Shown here: piece by piece, positions 22,250 to 34,366 of the stretch | Numbering within the stretch: the first letter of the stretch is position 1 | How the letters are laid out: each line of letters opens with the position of its first letter | NCBI GenBank assembly: GCA_013397695.1 | Contig: VYZI01000003.1 | Coordinates: forward strand, 4,848,837 to 4,912,836 | Length of the DNA stretch: 64,000 nt | From: Centropus unirufus | Lineage: Eukaryota; Chordata; Aves; Cuculiformes; Centropidae | Direction of reading: 5' to 3' | Notes under the pieces: generated by a model | The model's database searches: none | Told to the model about the DNA's origin: nothing | What the model saw: only the letters and a program-made list of their open reading frames with translations | Made by a program: the position numbers and the translations under genes

Positions 22250-23560
22250 CGTGTGTGAGGGACATAGAACATAAGGACTATGATGGAAACTGGCAAGACA
22301 TGAAGACTGTCATGGTAGACACTGTAGATGTGCAGAGCACTGAAAAAAGGGAGAGGATAATGTATGAAGACAAATATGGATATGGAAGAAGGGTAAACTT
22401 ATGAAGCCTCAAGAGTTTCAGAACTTGAATATAGTCAGGTAAAAAATGGAGAATTGCTGAGGACATTCAAAACCAGGGAAGACAGTGGATAGAGATAGAA
22501 TGTAAAAATATATATTTCTACTAGTGTCTTGTGATCATCATAAGAGGTGGGAAAAAGTCTGTACCTAGATGAGTTCAGAGAAGTCAGGAAAGAGAGAAAA
22601 AGATGGATGCCATACGTACGGAAGAGTGGAAGAAATCAAGAAAGTGTGACGAGGAGAAAGCACAACCATAAATGTGATACAAGGATTAGTGATGGGAGAA
22701 TGGGTTAAACTCTGAAAAATCCATTCTTCTACTCAAGAAAGTAATGAAAACGAGAATCTGTTCAAATAAAGCCTAAAGGAATAACCAGGGAAGACTGCTG
22801 AACAGTCAACATAACCACTACAAACCCTAAGGGAGAAGCCTGAAACTGAGATAGTAATGGAATTAAAAAAAAAAAAAGAATCAAAAAAAGAAAAAAAATA
22901 CATGGAAGATACAGCATTAACTTGACCAAGAAAGGTGTGGAGTGCAGATCTACAGAAAACAGAGAGCATTTTCCTTGTTCCTTTTTCCTTCTCTTCCCTT
23001 CTGCAGTTGCCCTATTATGCATATTCACAAAGCTCTCTTCTATTTCTGTACAAGATATTCAAGGCTAGAAAAGTTTTTGTGCTAGCAACTCTAGCACTAC
23101 ACAAGGTGAATGTAAGAGTAGATCTGAGAGAGAAAGATGGCTCTTCCTGAACAAAGCAATGAAGCCCTGCATAAATATCTGTTACATGTCCCAATGTTGT
23201 CTGATATGTGTTGATGAAGAGAAGAGACTATGAAAAGCAGTAAAAGTAACCAGAAAGTACAAGTACGGGGCCAAAGGAACTTTTGTCATGATAGCCAATA
23301 AACTAGAAAATATACCATTGCCTGAATGGTAGGCTACAGATAAAGAACACTTAGAAATTCACATAGTGCTTCTCTCCATGGGACCAGGAGGAGGAAAGGG
23401 TGGGGGTGGGAAGCAGAGGCGGAGCATGCATGCCAAGAAGAAGAATGAGGGAAAGAACAAAAATTATTAAAAAATCAAAGTAGACCAACCACTGTTGTTA
23501 AGGAAAAGAGTGAGGATAGAATGAGAGGCAGCACAGTTAAGGGACAGCAAAGACACAAGG
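22250..23560. other. Purine-skewed stretch (A+G rich on plus strand)
   Basis: For about 1.3 kb the plus strand is dominated by A and G, with many GGAAG, GAGAAAG and AAGAAG words. It includes an A-rich low-complexity core (22865-22899) and a G-rich patch near 23388-23425. No open frame of note or recognised repeat explains it. Confidence 0.5.
22865..22899. repeat. A-rich low-complexity tract
   Basis: Runs of 7 to 13 A broken by G and TC. Confidence 0.9.
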
Positions 23561-26500
23561 AACAGCGAAGAGTATTTACAAAGCTAATATATGTAAAATG
23601 CACGATAGGTAATAGAAGTAAAACGGTTGAGATGATGGCTGTAGATTATATTCAACCACAGAAAATCCTAGGAGAAAACAACTGTTGTTTGGAGGTCAAA
23701 CAAAAGATATAGTATAAACTTCAGCAAAGAAGCTTAGCAAAAACAGTGCAGCTTTTGAAGGATTATTTCAAAACTCTTTAGTTTTAAAGCACTGCAAAAA
23801 TATTGATTAGCTTTGGGCATCTAGTGGTATGAGTGTACTAAACAAGCCCTTGGATTTTAGACACATTGAACTTGGAAAACTACCAGTGCAAGCTTATACT
23901 TGAATAGACAGATCTAAATACTATCTTCCAAAGGCAAAGAATCAAGAGATAATTTGCTTACCTCTATTATTTTAATCCCACCCCATAGGCAGGATCTGCT
24001 AATGGCTCGTACAACACAATGTTTTTTCTACCATCACTGCAATTTTAGGAGAGCACATGATATTAACTGAGATTCCATTTACAGCTTCAGAACATCAAAT
24101 TTAGCTAAAGTGAATATTGCCTGGGACTCCAGCTAGGCACCAAGTAAACAAATATGATTTCTTGGGAAGACTTTTTGGATCTAAGTGCCATAATGTGAAG
24201 ATTTGTTCTGTAAAAAAAATTACGCTGCCACTTAATCCAAGCACAAACATTTTGCTCTCTAATAACTAAGCCCTGAAGACTTGAGTGATACTTACAAGGA
24301 CTCTAGGTTTTAGGTTTGCCTGCAGTGAAAGATTAATATCTTCCACAAATACACATGTTTATTCATTTGCATCTGGCTATCATTCTGAAAGCATCTGATC
24401 CTCTGAGAAAACAAGCTTTTTTTTCAGAAATCATCTTCATACAAGAAAATACTGGAAGGTGAAATGCAGTAATAATTTCAAACACACTTCCTCTGGCTTT
24501 TTCACTGGAAAGAGCTTGAATGTAATTCTACTATCTCTGGGGGAAGGACTGTCAGTCAGGACACTCTGCCAGCAGTGTTTTGTAGGCTCATTCTTGTGGG
24601 TAGCTGTAGAAGTCTGAAATAATTTCAATATGTTTGTACAAACATTTAAATAATGGATGAGCTAGGAAGATATGAATCATGGGAATCAGTTGTCCCAATC
24701 AGTGCAGCCTGAACTACATAATTAGGCCGTTGTTATTTATTTATGCTTTTTTGTAATTGAAGCCAACTACACAATATAGCAGCAAGTTCTACAGCACACG
24801 ACATCCTGTACGAATTATACTCCATTCTATGTCATTATTCTCAAAAAATAACCACCAGAAGAAATCAAGCTGAGCATCTTATTTTTGGATGCCTCTTGCA
24901 AAGAGAGTGAGGGACAGTCTTATAGTCACTGAAGGCAGTGGATGAAGAAAACAGCACAGAATGACAAATAATTTCCAAAACATATCCGTAGCCTACCCAG
25001 ACAGAACTGAGAACTGAGCAAAGCAGCAACTGCCTGCAGTTTGGTACTACCTGTTTTGAAGGTCATGGGACATTTATAGTTTCAGACATACAGCACCATG
25101 AATCTATTTTGGACTAGATTTAATAGCTGAAAGTTTAAAAGATATAGTCATTCCAATAATGCATTACAAATTAAATTAAGAGGAAGAGGTTTTAAATCAT
25201 CCCATAATGAAGGAGAGATGGGTGCCTATCACTGCGCCTATCACCGCTTGAAAGGCAACAAAGTGCACGACACATTAGGCCAAAAATGTTACAAAAAGGG
25301 GCATGCAAATAATTTTAAACAGAACACAATTCAGATGAACTAAACGCAATTTGTTATTTTGTGTTACATTAATGTTATTTAATTTTTTTAAAATGTGTGT
25401 TAATATCAGTAATAAAAAAGGCAAAATAAAAATACATTCAGCTATTTCACAACGAGCATACGGTGGCTAGAAATAGACTGTTCTCTAACTGTTTCAACTC
25501 TTTTCCATTTTGAGATCACAAGAAGGTATAAATTGTTGTGTTACAAAAGTCTGTCCTAATATTCCATTTGAAAGTTCACCATTCACAGCATTTTAACAGA
25601 TGTGAAGAATTATCACCTTCTATTGTTGCAGACACCAGTAGTTTGTTATGATGAGGGAATTTAAGAAAATTCATTACTTTGAATGGAGGTAGAGATAACA
25701 ATGACATCAGTCTGCCTATGTGGCAAAAACACATTTTTTTCTAAAAAAACCTCAAACTGTCCTCTTTCCTCTTCAAAGGGAAAACCTTCATTAGAGAAAC
25801 AAACTGTCTTTGAAAGTCTGTGTGTTCTGGTATAGTGAAAAACTAGTGCATTTTGTCTTCAAGAAAACTAAAGAAAGGTTTTTGTTGAACTGGAATGTTT
25901 GCAAACTTTTTGGAGCTATGTTGAGCTCCAAGATGTCCCAGCTGAAGTCCCCAGTTCCATCATTCTCTGGCTGTTGCACATATTATCTTACAGCTTCTGT
26001 TACCATTTCTTAACTTGGTTTTGTAAACACAAATATTATTCCAACTAGTTGCATTCGAGCTCTTCAGTGGAAATATCACTGGGATTTGCTATAGTCGGTG
26101 CTGTATCATTTATTTATACTGAAATAACACATTTACTATCAAAGGAGTTCCCAGAATCCAAGCTGAGGAAGATAGTAGAAGCTACACTGTAAGATGTGGG
26201 TGAAACGCTTTGATTCTTTACTTACTACAGTATGAAACATTTGGCACAACACACCTGAGGATCCATTCTCTCTTACGGCCATTCCTCCTTCTGAATAGCC
26301 CAGCAAGTTCAGTCTAGCATTAAATGTTAGCATAAGCAGTTTGGCATACCAAAACAGCTCATTGACATCTGAATTATTGACAACATGGATGAACTGTTTG
26401 GAAACATCAATTTGAATGAACATCATATATCAAGTGTACTAGCCAAAAATAATATGGACATATTACATTCAGTCGGTAGATGGTATACTCCTTATTGACA

Positions 26501-27656
26501 AAAAAAAGTATCTCGTAAGAACTTTAACATCTGCTCCTCATCTCTCCAGATGATCTGAGTTTATTAACTTCACATGCAGGTGTGTATCATTTCTCATTAT
26601 ATTTTAACATCTGATACTCATGTGCCATTCATTTCCAGGCATATCAGAAATAATTGATTTTTCAGAAGATAAATTAACTCAGGATAACAAAAAAAATAGT
26701 AGTACAAATTATGGCAAAGTTAACACTGAAAATAAATTATTTTTAGCTGAATAAATGCTGTAGAAATTAAATAGAGAAATAACAAATTCTAGTTGCAAAG
26801 GCAACTGTCGGACTAGAGTAAAATAGGACTGCCTGATGAATCCATGAGTCTATATATCTTCTTCTGTCTTTTACAATTACAATCCAGACAACTCAGAAGT
26901 GAACGGCTACTCAAATAGGCACCAAAGGCAATCTTATAGCTGCAGTGTACCACTTTCAGTATAGTAGCTGGGACCATGAGACAAACCTTAAAAAGATATA
27001 AAACTGAGAAAGGACACCTGCAGTAGTACAAATCTGGCTTCAAAATGATGGGGTTCAGATTCCTAATATGAAACATTCACCTTCAGTAGAATATCCTGGC
27101 TCATGCCATCATAAAGCCCAGTTAAAATCTCTTAAAAGCAAAGGGAGGAAGGTGAACAAGTTGGAGAGTTAAGAAGCCATTATAAAATGCCAGTGTGTGT
27201 AACTCTGCAGTTTGAGTCTGATCCATGCTGGAGTCTTCCGTTTCATCCTCTGAAGAGAAAATGACAGCAGGAAACTTCTAGTGTCAACCTTCATCTACTC
27301 TTCTGCATTTGGTAATGTCTTTTGACTGGACTTCTTTCCTGCTGCATTTCTTGCCATAACTTTTCTCATTTAATCACATCTGCGTTCAGCAGCTTGAACT
27401 AATCCTACTGCTGCCTGTGAAATTTCTGAGTGCATTACTGGGTTACCAGGTTTGTCAGGAATCATTCAAGTTCAGACTTAGAAGGACATTGATTAACTGC
27501 TATACAAATATTGCAAATTTGATGCACTGTTAAGCAAGAATTTGTCTAGACTGAGATTAGCTATGAGATTACATTTTACAGACACAAGAAGAAAAACAAA
27601 TTTTTCTTTGGTTTTTCCTTTTTTTTATGGTCACCTGGCTTATCATGATTTATGTT
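23561..27656. other. Intergenic DNA without recognisable genes
   Basis: No gene is recognised. The 95-codon minus frame (26139-26426) and the 87-codon minus frame (26813-27076) match no family I know. The segments at 24661-24790 and 25195-25480 have mixed composition, keep CpGs and carry AT-rich transcription-factor-like sites (an ATGCAAAT octamer near 25305). Confidence 0.55.
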
Positions 27657-28575
27657 CCTTTATACTCAACTGGCTGTCAACCATCACCCCCAGGTACTTT
27701 CTGCCAGGAACCTTTCTAGCTACTCTTCCCTAAACCTGTAGCACTGCAAGGGTTTGTTGTGTCCCAAGCGCAAGACTTGGAATTTGGCCTTATTAAACCT
27801 CTTACCACTGGTCTCAATCCATTGGTCTAGCCTGTTCAGATCCTTCTGTGGAGCCTCCCTACACTCAAGCAGATTGACTCTTCCTCCCAGTTTAGTGTCA
27901 CCCACGAACTTACTAAGGGTGCATTCATCTCCTCATCCAGATCATTGATAAAGATATTCAGCAGGACTGGACCCAGCACTGAGCCCTGGAGAACACCACT
28001 TGTGACCAGCCACCAACAGAATTTATGTCCAATTACCATGACTGGATGGCCCGGCCATCCAGACAGTTTTTTATTAAGCAGAGGGTATGATGACCCAGGC
28101 CAGTGGCAGCCAGTTTCTCAAGCAAAATACTGTGAGAAATGGTGTGAAAAGGCTTACTAAAGTCCAGATACACTACATCCACAGCATTTCCCTCATCCAT
28201 TAAGCAGGTAACCTTGTCATAGAAGGACATCAGGTTAGTTTGGCAGGACCTGCCTTTCATAAACCCATACTGACTGGGCCTGTTCACCTGGTTGTCTTGT
28301 GTGTGCTCTGTGCTCAAGATGACCTCTTCCTTGACCTTTCCCAGGACCACAGTTAGACTGACGGGCCTGTAATTTCCTGGCTACTCCCTCTGAACTTCCT
28401 TGTAAATGGTCATCACATTTACCAATCTCCAATCAAGTGGATCTTCCCCAGTCAGCCACGACTGCTGGTAGATAATGGAAAGGGGTTTAGTGAGAACCTC
28501 TGCCAACTCCTTTAATCCCCTTGGGTGGTTCACATCTGGCTCCATGGGTTTATGAATGTGTATGAAATGGCTGAT
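27657..28575 (-). mobile_element. CR1 LINE reverse-transcriptase block lacking its 3' end
   Basis: Minus-strand reading, 5' to 3', starts near 28575 in the region upstream of the reverse transcriptase and then enters the domain (28350-28033). That part shows QYGFMKGRSCQTNLMSFYDK and VYLDFSKPFHTISHSILLEK (first catalytic Asp kept). In the next frame come SGVLQGSVLGPVLLNIFIND and then the active-site region. CR1 has FADDTKLGG there, but this copy reads FVGDTKLGG, so one of the paired Asp codons is lost. After it come RFNKAKFQVLRLGHNKPLQ and the antisense of the KDLGVLVD region near 27670-27700. At least one frameshift separates the parts. The element stops near 27657 with no 3' UTR or tail. It is inactive. 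Confidence 0.9.
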
Positions 28576-30712
28576 TACTTTTTACCTTTTTGCAGGCAAA
28601 GACAAAAATAATTACCCATGCATTGGACTATGCATCAAATTTTGTCAATCACCCTGCAGAGAGGAGTATTCTCTTACATATTTATGTTTTTAAGAATTAA
28701 AGTCAATGATACAATATAACTCTGGGTTACAAATAAGTAGAATTCTAGGATGTAGACTTAAAAAAAAAAAATAGCAGGCATCTTACCCATTTTTTATTAA
28801 GCTTCCTGAAAAATAAAAAATGTTAATTTGACCCCCAAAGGAGACTAAGTACATAAGAAATAAAAGATTAACTAATAAAAACAGTCTGTGGATTTATCTG
28901 GATTTCAGGAAAATACTGTACATGTGGCTAAATATTGCCTGGACACTGCATTTTCACATTTTCACAAATACACAAATTCAGGAGGTGTGTAATCAAAAGA
29001 ATTTTCTTTGTGCATTGGACACATATATAAGCAATGTTTACATAAATCTACATTTCTGAGAGGTAAAGAAATCTCTTTCATGTGTTGCTTTTTTATATTT
29101 TATGTATTATAGTTAGAAATGTATTTTTAAGATAGAGGACTACATCTTTTCTTTAAGTACATAATTTGAAACTGGCAGGACTGTTCACACATTGTAGGAG
29201 TTATTCATGTAAACAGGGACTCCAGAGTCAAGACCAATAAGAGAGAAATTTGGTCTCTTAAAACAGCATCTAATGAAACAATTGAACCTTCAATCTCCAA
29301 GTTCCAGCCTAGTTCTGAAAACTGTAGAATATGGTATTATCATAGAATACAATATAGGAAGCTTTTATCTGCAGCCTTTTATGAAACAAACAACAGCAGC
29401 TGCATGGTATTACTGGACATATTGGATATATTAAATGCCTTTAATTGCATGTATATATGCTTGGATCTTTCAAATGCTATTTTGAGTAAACTCTGGGACA
29501 TCACAGGGTTAACTGTGCACAAAAGAAAAAAGGAATTGTAGATGTAGATTAATTTTTTCCAAGTTTTGTTTTCACATTGTTTACAGGGAATTATTTACTA
29601 ATTATGCTTTACTTCTTAGAGAAAAACAAAGTTCATAAATTTAACACCATAGAAAGACCTTGGATATTGGTAAACAGATTAAATAGGGCAACACATAGAT
29701 GGTATCATAAATGAATAGAATATGATATGACTTAATAATTACTTTATTGTATTTTAAAGGCAGGCTGCTTCCATGGTGGAGATACAGAAATTTAGCTAAA
29801 GAGAAGTAATCTACAATTTGAGACAAATATTCCATCATTTATATTCTAAATTTTCATAACTACTTGTTTACAGTCCAACATCCAAATAGAATAATAAGAA
29901 GAAAAAGCAAAACTTTGGTCACACTTCTGTGTCAATACTGATGGTCTAAAAGATGAGAGGAGGAAGATCTTCCATTAACAATACAAAATTCAGTGTTGGT
30001 GTTTCAAATTGTGCCAGACAATTAGATAAAGAAGTGATATCCACAGCCAGAAGGGGGGCTTTCAACAGGAGAGGAAGACCTAGCAAGGTGTACATTTTAA
30101 AGAACTGACTTTCCACTCGTCCCCAAAGGAATCAAAGCTGCTCAGGAGACTTCAGAAAGGTAAAGAACTGAGCCTTTAATGGAACATGAAAGCACTGGAA
30201 GATGATGATGAAGAAGAAAATACTAATAAATAATTACAAGCTAAGTCATGATGGCTGAAAATGTAAAATTAGACTACAACTGCAGAATCATTCAAAGTGA
30301 GAGGGTGGCAGTGATTTATCATTAACAATGATAATTAATGAGAAGTTGATAAAATCCTCACACCTGTCTACACCTAAGTGGTGCAATCATGGAGAAGATC
30401 CTTCAAGGAATAGGAGTAAAGGCTCTGGAAAAACCGCTTAGGATAACGGAGTGGTGAAGGTACAGTGAATGCATGTATTAGTGATGATAATTGAATACAA
30501 AACGGTTAAGACTCCACCCTCCTGCAGACAACACAGTCTGTGGAAAAGTCTGATCTGGTCCTGATGTTAATTTGCACCTCTTAGCATTCATCAAGAGGAA
30601 AACTATAGGTATGAAATTCTTCCCTTTCCCTCCTTTTTTTTTTTTTGTGTATGCATTGATATCTCCCTGATCCTTAGGGAGAAAATGGCTGAATGAAGTT
30701 GTTGTTACTATC

Positions 30713-30755
30713 TTCTTGTCATGATATTTCTTGTTGCCATGATATTTCTTCTTGC
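30713..30755. repeat. Imperfect direct repeat, about 20-bp unit, two copies
   Basis: CATGATATTTCTT is repeated at 30720 and 30738 within TTCTTGT(TGC)CATGATATTTCTT units. Confidence 0.8.
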
Positions 30756-32808
30756 ATCTGTAATCCAGGCTGGAAGGAGACTCAGAGTTCATTAACTGCT
30801 TTCCCCATGGCCAGCTTGAACAAGAGCCGCATTTCTTCCTCCTTTGCTCATTAACAACGCAATTTCATAGTTGTCCTGTCTGGAGATGATACTGGTAAAC
30901 CCGAGCAGTGAGTTTCTCTTGGTAGGTAGACTTAAGTAGTGAGTTCCACTGGCAGGCTCAAGGAATGTCCTGAAAGATTCTATAGGCAGGCAGAAAGCCA
31001 CGTGGGAGACAGCTATGATTAAACTTTCAATATAAAAAACTAAACGGGTCTCGAGTAGGACTTTTACAAATATTCAGCATCCCAAAATCATTTAACCCTT
31101 TAAAATCTCCCTTATAAGAAATTGTCAACAGAATATTTGGAAGGTTGGCAACATTTCTTTTAATTAGGCTTTCTGTACTGAACTTCTTGTCTCTTCACAC
31201 TTGTATGTAAAAGCATAAACTGAGAGGAAGAAGTATGACAAAGGCTTTTGGCTCAAGCAGAAAAAATGTCTGCAGATAAAGTATTTTCCTTTTCAAATAC
31301 TATCAGTTTAGAAATAGTTCTCAGAGAGTGGAGCATACATTAATAGGATGTTTATCCCCTTATGGTATCGAAACTGCAAATTGTCCATCTGCAAAGGTCA
31401 CTGCATCAGTGGTTTAGGAAGGGACAACCAATGAAGTGTATCCAGTGTGTTGGTAAAATTATTTGGGCAACTGAGTGTACTCATGCATGTATATGTGGTT
31501 ACTAATCAATGAAAACAGAGAAAGAAAAAGAGATTATAACTATAGATATTAATTTAAAATAGTTCTGGATAATTTATTGTAAGATTTTATGTTAGTAAAA
31601 CAAAAATAATTTTTCTAGTATCACATATTTTCTGGGTCCTAGTTCAGGATCGATTGTCACACTGTTTGAGCCCATTTTATCTCCTTTTGCATTTCCCACA
31701 GAATGCAAAATAATGTGGTCTGGTATTTCCCTCTTAGCCCATTTCATTTCTTAGAAAGTATGCAAGAACAATGGTGTTGCTCTGAATTCCAGTTATTGGA
31801 AGGGAATGTTTAAATTGTAAAATGAATGAACTCAGTTTTCCCCTAAAGGAAGAAAAGATTTGTACTCAGAGTTTCTTATTACCATCCACTTTACTTGATT
31901 CCATTTTCTTGGCTTTGGGTTGTGGGTTTGGGTCTTTTTTTACAGAAGATTTGAATTCTATGCCTAGACTGATATTGACCTTTCAAATTTTCTGCTACTA
32001 AAAATAAAGTTACTAGTTGTTAAACTATCTTGAATTGCAGTGATAGCTATTCTTGATTACCAAACCATTTAGAAACATCCAATAATTAATCTTCACAATA
32101 GCGTTGTGACAGAGAAATAATAATGCAATGCAGCTTTCTGAAATCAAAACAAAATTAAACCTGAAGAAGGGTAACAATGAGGCATAAGTTTTCTGCTCTC
32201 TCTTGTTGTGTACAAGAAAGTTTCACACTGATACTAATTTTGACATGTTTACTTCATGCTTTATTTCCTTTTTCATAAACAAGCTAATAAGTTAATTTCA
32301 GTGTTGCAGCAGTTTAAAGCCATACCAAGGCAAGATGCACTTTCAGAGTTCAGCTCCTAAACTTACCTTGATTAGTGCTTCATGGATAGACTACAAGCTT
32401 GATAATCAGCATTGGTTTCTTTTATTAGAAATGAAGAATGGTGACACATAAGGAACTCCAGCCTGGATACCTCGGCAGCTCTTAGCATAACAAAGACAAT
32501 TTCTTTGTCTTTCCCTTCCAGTTTCATTTTGGGAAGATAAAGTCAGAATCATGGACAGAGTGAGATCTTCCCAGATCCCAGTGTCTTTTCTTCACTCTCA
32601 GATTTGTTAAATTCTTGAGTCAGTTCTTTCTCCTTCATAAAGGCTCCTCTAACCAGTCTTTGATTATAACACAAACTTCCTTGCATCTTTGTAATAAAAT
32701 TATAACATTTGAGTATTAAATAAAAAACTTTGGCATTATAATATCTTCTAGAAAGACAAAACAGTAAGCGAGAAAGTGAAAAAGATAAAGCAAAAAATCC
32801 TTCATATG

Positions 32809-32831
32809 TATCAAATATATACTATTTGATA
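32809..32831. repeat. Perfect 9-bp inverted repeat
   Basis: TATCAAATA (32809-32817) and TATTTGATA (32823-32831) flank a 5-base AT-rich loop. Confidence 0.8.
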
Positions 32832-34299
32832 TGTACGTTGAATACATCTGTTGTACCATTTTGGAAACAGAAAAATTGCTGGTATTTTTTATTAATGATT
32901 AGTGCTTTCCTTACCTGGCCTTGGGGGACGTGATATGCAGACTTTTTGTATCTGAAAGAATTAGCTTAAATGTAAATCATTCCATCACAACTTTTAAAGT
33001 GCTAATAAACTTTCCACATTTTTTTATTCATCTGAATAATAACTAGCTCTAGGAGCTGGCGAAAAACTAACCATGTTTTTTAAAAAGCTTTCTGTAGTTT
33101 AGTTTCCAGAGCTGACTGGTTCTGAACTTCCTGGGAATTATGGAGCCCTATAGAGGTGGGGTTCTCTATAAGCCTTTCTCTGTCTCCATACCACCTACAG
33201 CACTGTGGTCACTGTGGTGATGATTTGGTAAGGATACTAATTCATCTCAGGCTATACTATTTTCCAGTGACTAGCACTTCACTAGGATAAAGAGTTTCAA
33301 TATGGAATGACATATTGTCGGAGAATTCAGCTTATGAATGAAAAAAAAGTAGTTTTCTGCCAGCTTGTTTCAAGCATATATATAATCCTGAATTTTAAAA
33401 TGCTTTGCACTTCTTTCAAAATATTTCCCATTCTTCACTTCATGTCCTACCTCCTTTCTAATTTTAGTCTATGTCTTAAAGTAATTAGAAAGTCAAACTA
33501 CTAGGAACTTAACAAATTCTTCTCAGAAGTAGTAAAGACAAAAGAATATCATTGCATTTTTCAAATCAATCAAATTAATTTTGAGAGCGGATCAAAACTC
33601 CACATGTTCAACACTGGTGACACTGAAGTACTCAGAGGTGCAAAAATCCATATCCTAACAAAATGGGTGCCAGTATCTGTTTCTAACTTTGACTTAATTA
33701 AAAAAAAATCATATTATGATTATAAATACTTGAATTTAAAGCTGTGCAGAGGCCTTCCTTTAAATGCCTCTTACACCTTTGATCTCAAGCAACTACATGA
33801 AAGCCTAAATTTTTACACTTCATCTTTCAGCCATCATTGCTATTAAAAATTAAGGGCCGGGTAGCGGCGGGGAGGAGGAAGGGGCAGAAAAAATACTTTC
33901 TTTCAGGGCCATATGTCAGACATCACTTAGCCAGTTTTGCTTGTGCTTTTCTCCAACGAACAAAATAAACATTAGGCTCCAAACAACTATGGAAATTGCA
34001 GCCTCAAAGGAACTTGTTAAGCAAAGCCCCAAGTATCCTAAAAAGAATATCAAAGTGAAGCTGAAATGAACTTCAAGGAAGTTGGAATTAATTTTAGCAG
34101 CTCTGCCACAGCAAAAAATAGCACACTTTTTTAACTGCAAGAAAAATCATCCAGTGAACACACTACTACCAAGAAAATCAGCAGATTCTCCATTTCTGTA
34201 TTATCAATTACAACAAAGTGTGTCTGTAGGAGATGAGTTGCCGTCAAAGTTTACACAGTTCATTGCAAGAGAAACAGATGATGTTCTCCAGTCTGAATG

Positions 34300-34366
34300 A
34301 TTTAAGTCAAGCTAGTTGCTGTAACAGTCCCTTCTGGCCTTAAAATAATCTATATATCTATGAAAA
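34300..34366 (+). mobile_element. Old CR1-type LINE 3' end
   Basis: GTCCCTTCTGGCCTTAAAAT followed by two degenerate TCTATATATCTATGAA tail units is the typical ending of older CR1 families. Sequence upstream of 34300 is too decayed to assign. Confidence 0.6.

Larger units (their letters stand above)
28576..34299. other. Long intergenic stretch without recognisable genes
   Basis: No gene is recognised. The 104-codon minus frame at 30478-30792 owes its Lys-rich part to a poly-T tract (30633-30646) and to a duplicated 20-mer (30713-30755). A short GC-rich patch with CpGs lies at 33853-33890. A 9-bp hairpin is at 32809-32831. The rest is AT-rich and unassigned. Confidence 0.6.

Noticed and set aside
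30478..30792. Minus-strand open frame of 104 codons with a Lys-rich stretch
   Set aside because: The Lys run is a poly-T tract on the plus strand, and the KKYH repeats come from a small direct duplication. Nothing supports expression.
32090..32140. TTCACAATAGCGTTGTGACA, faintly like a MIR or L2 segment
   Set aside because: It is too short and too diverged, and the surrounding bases do not extend the match.
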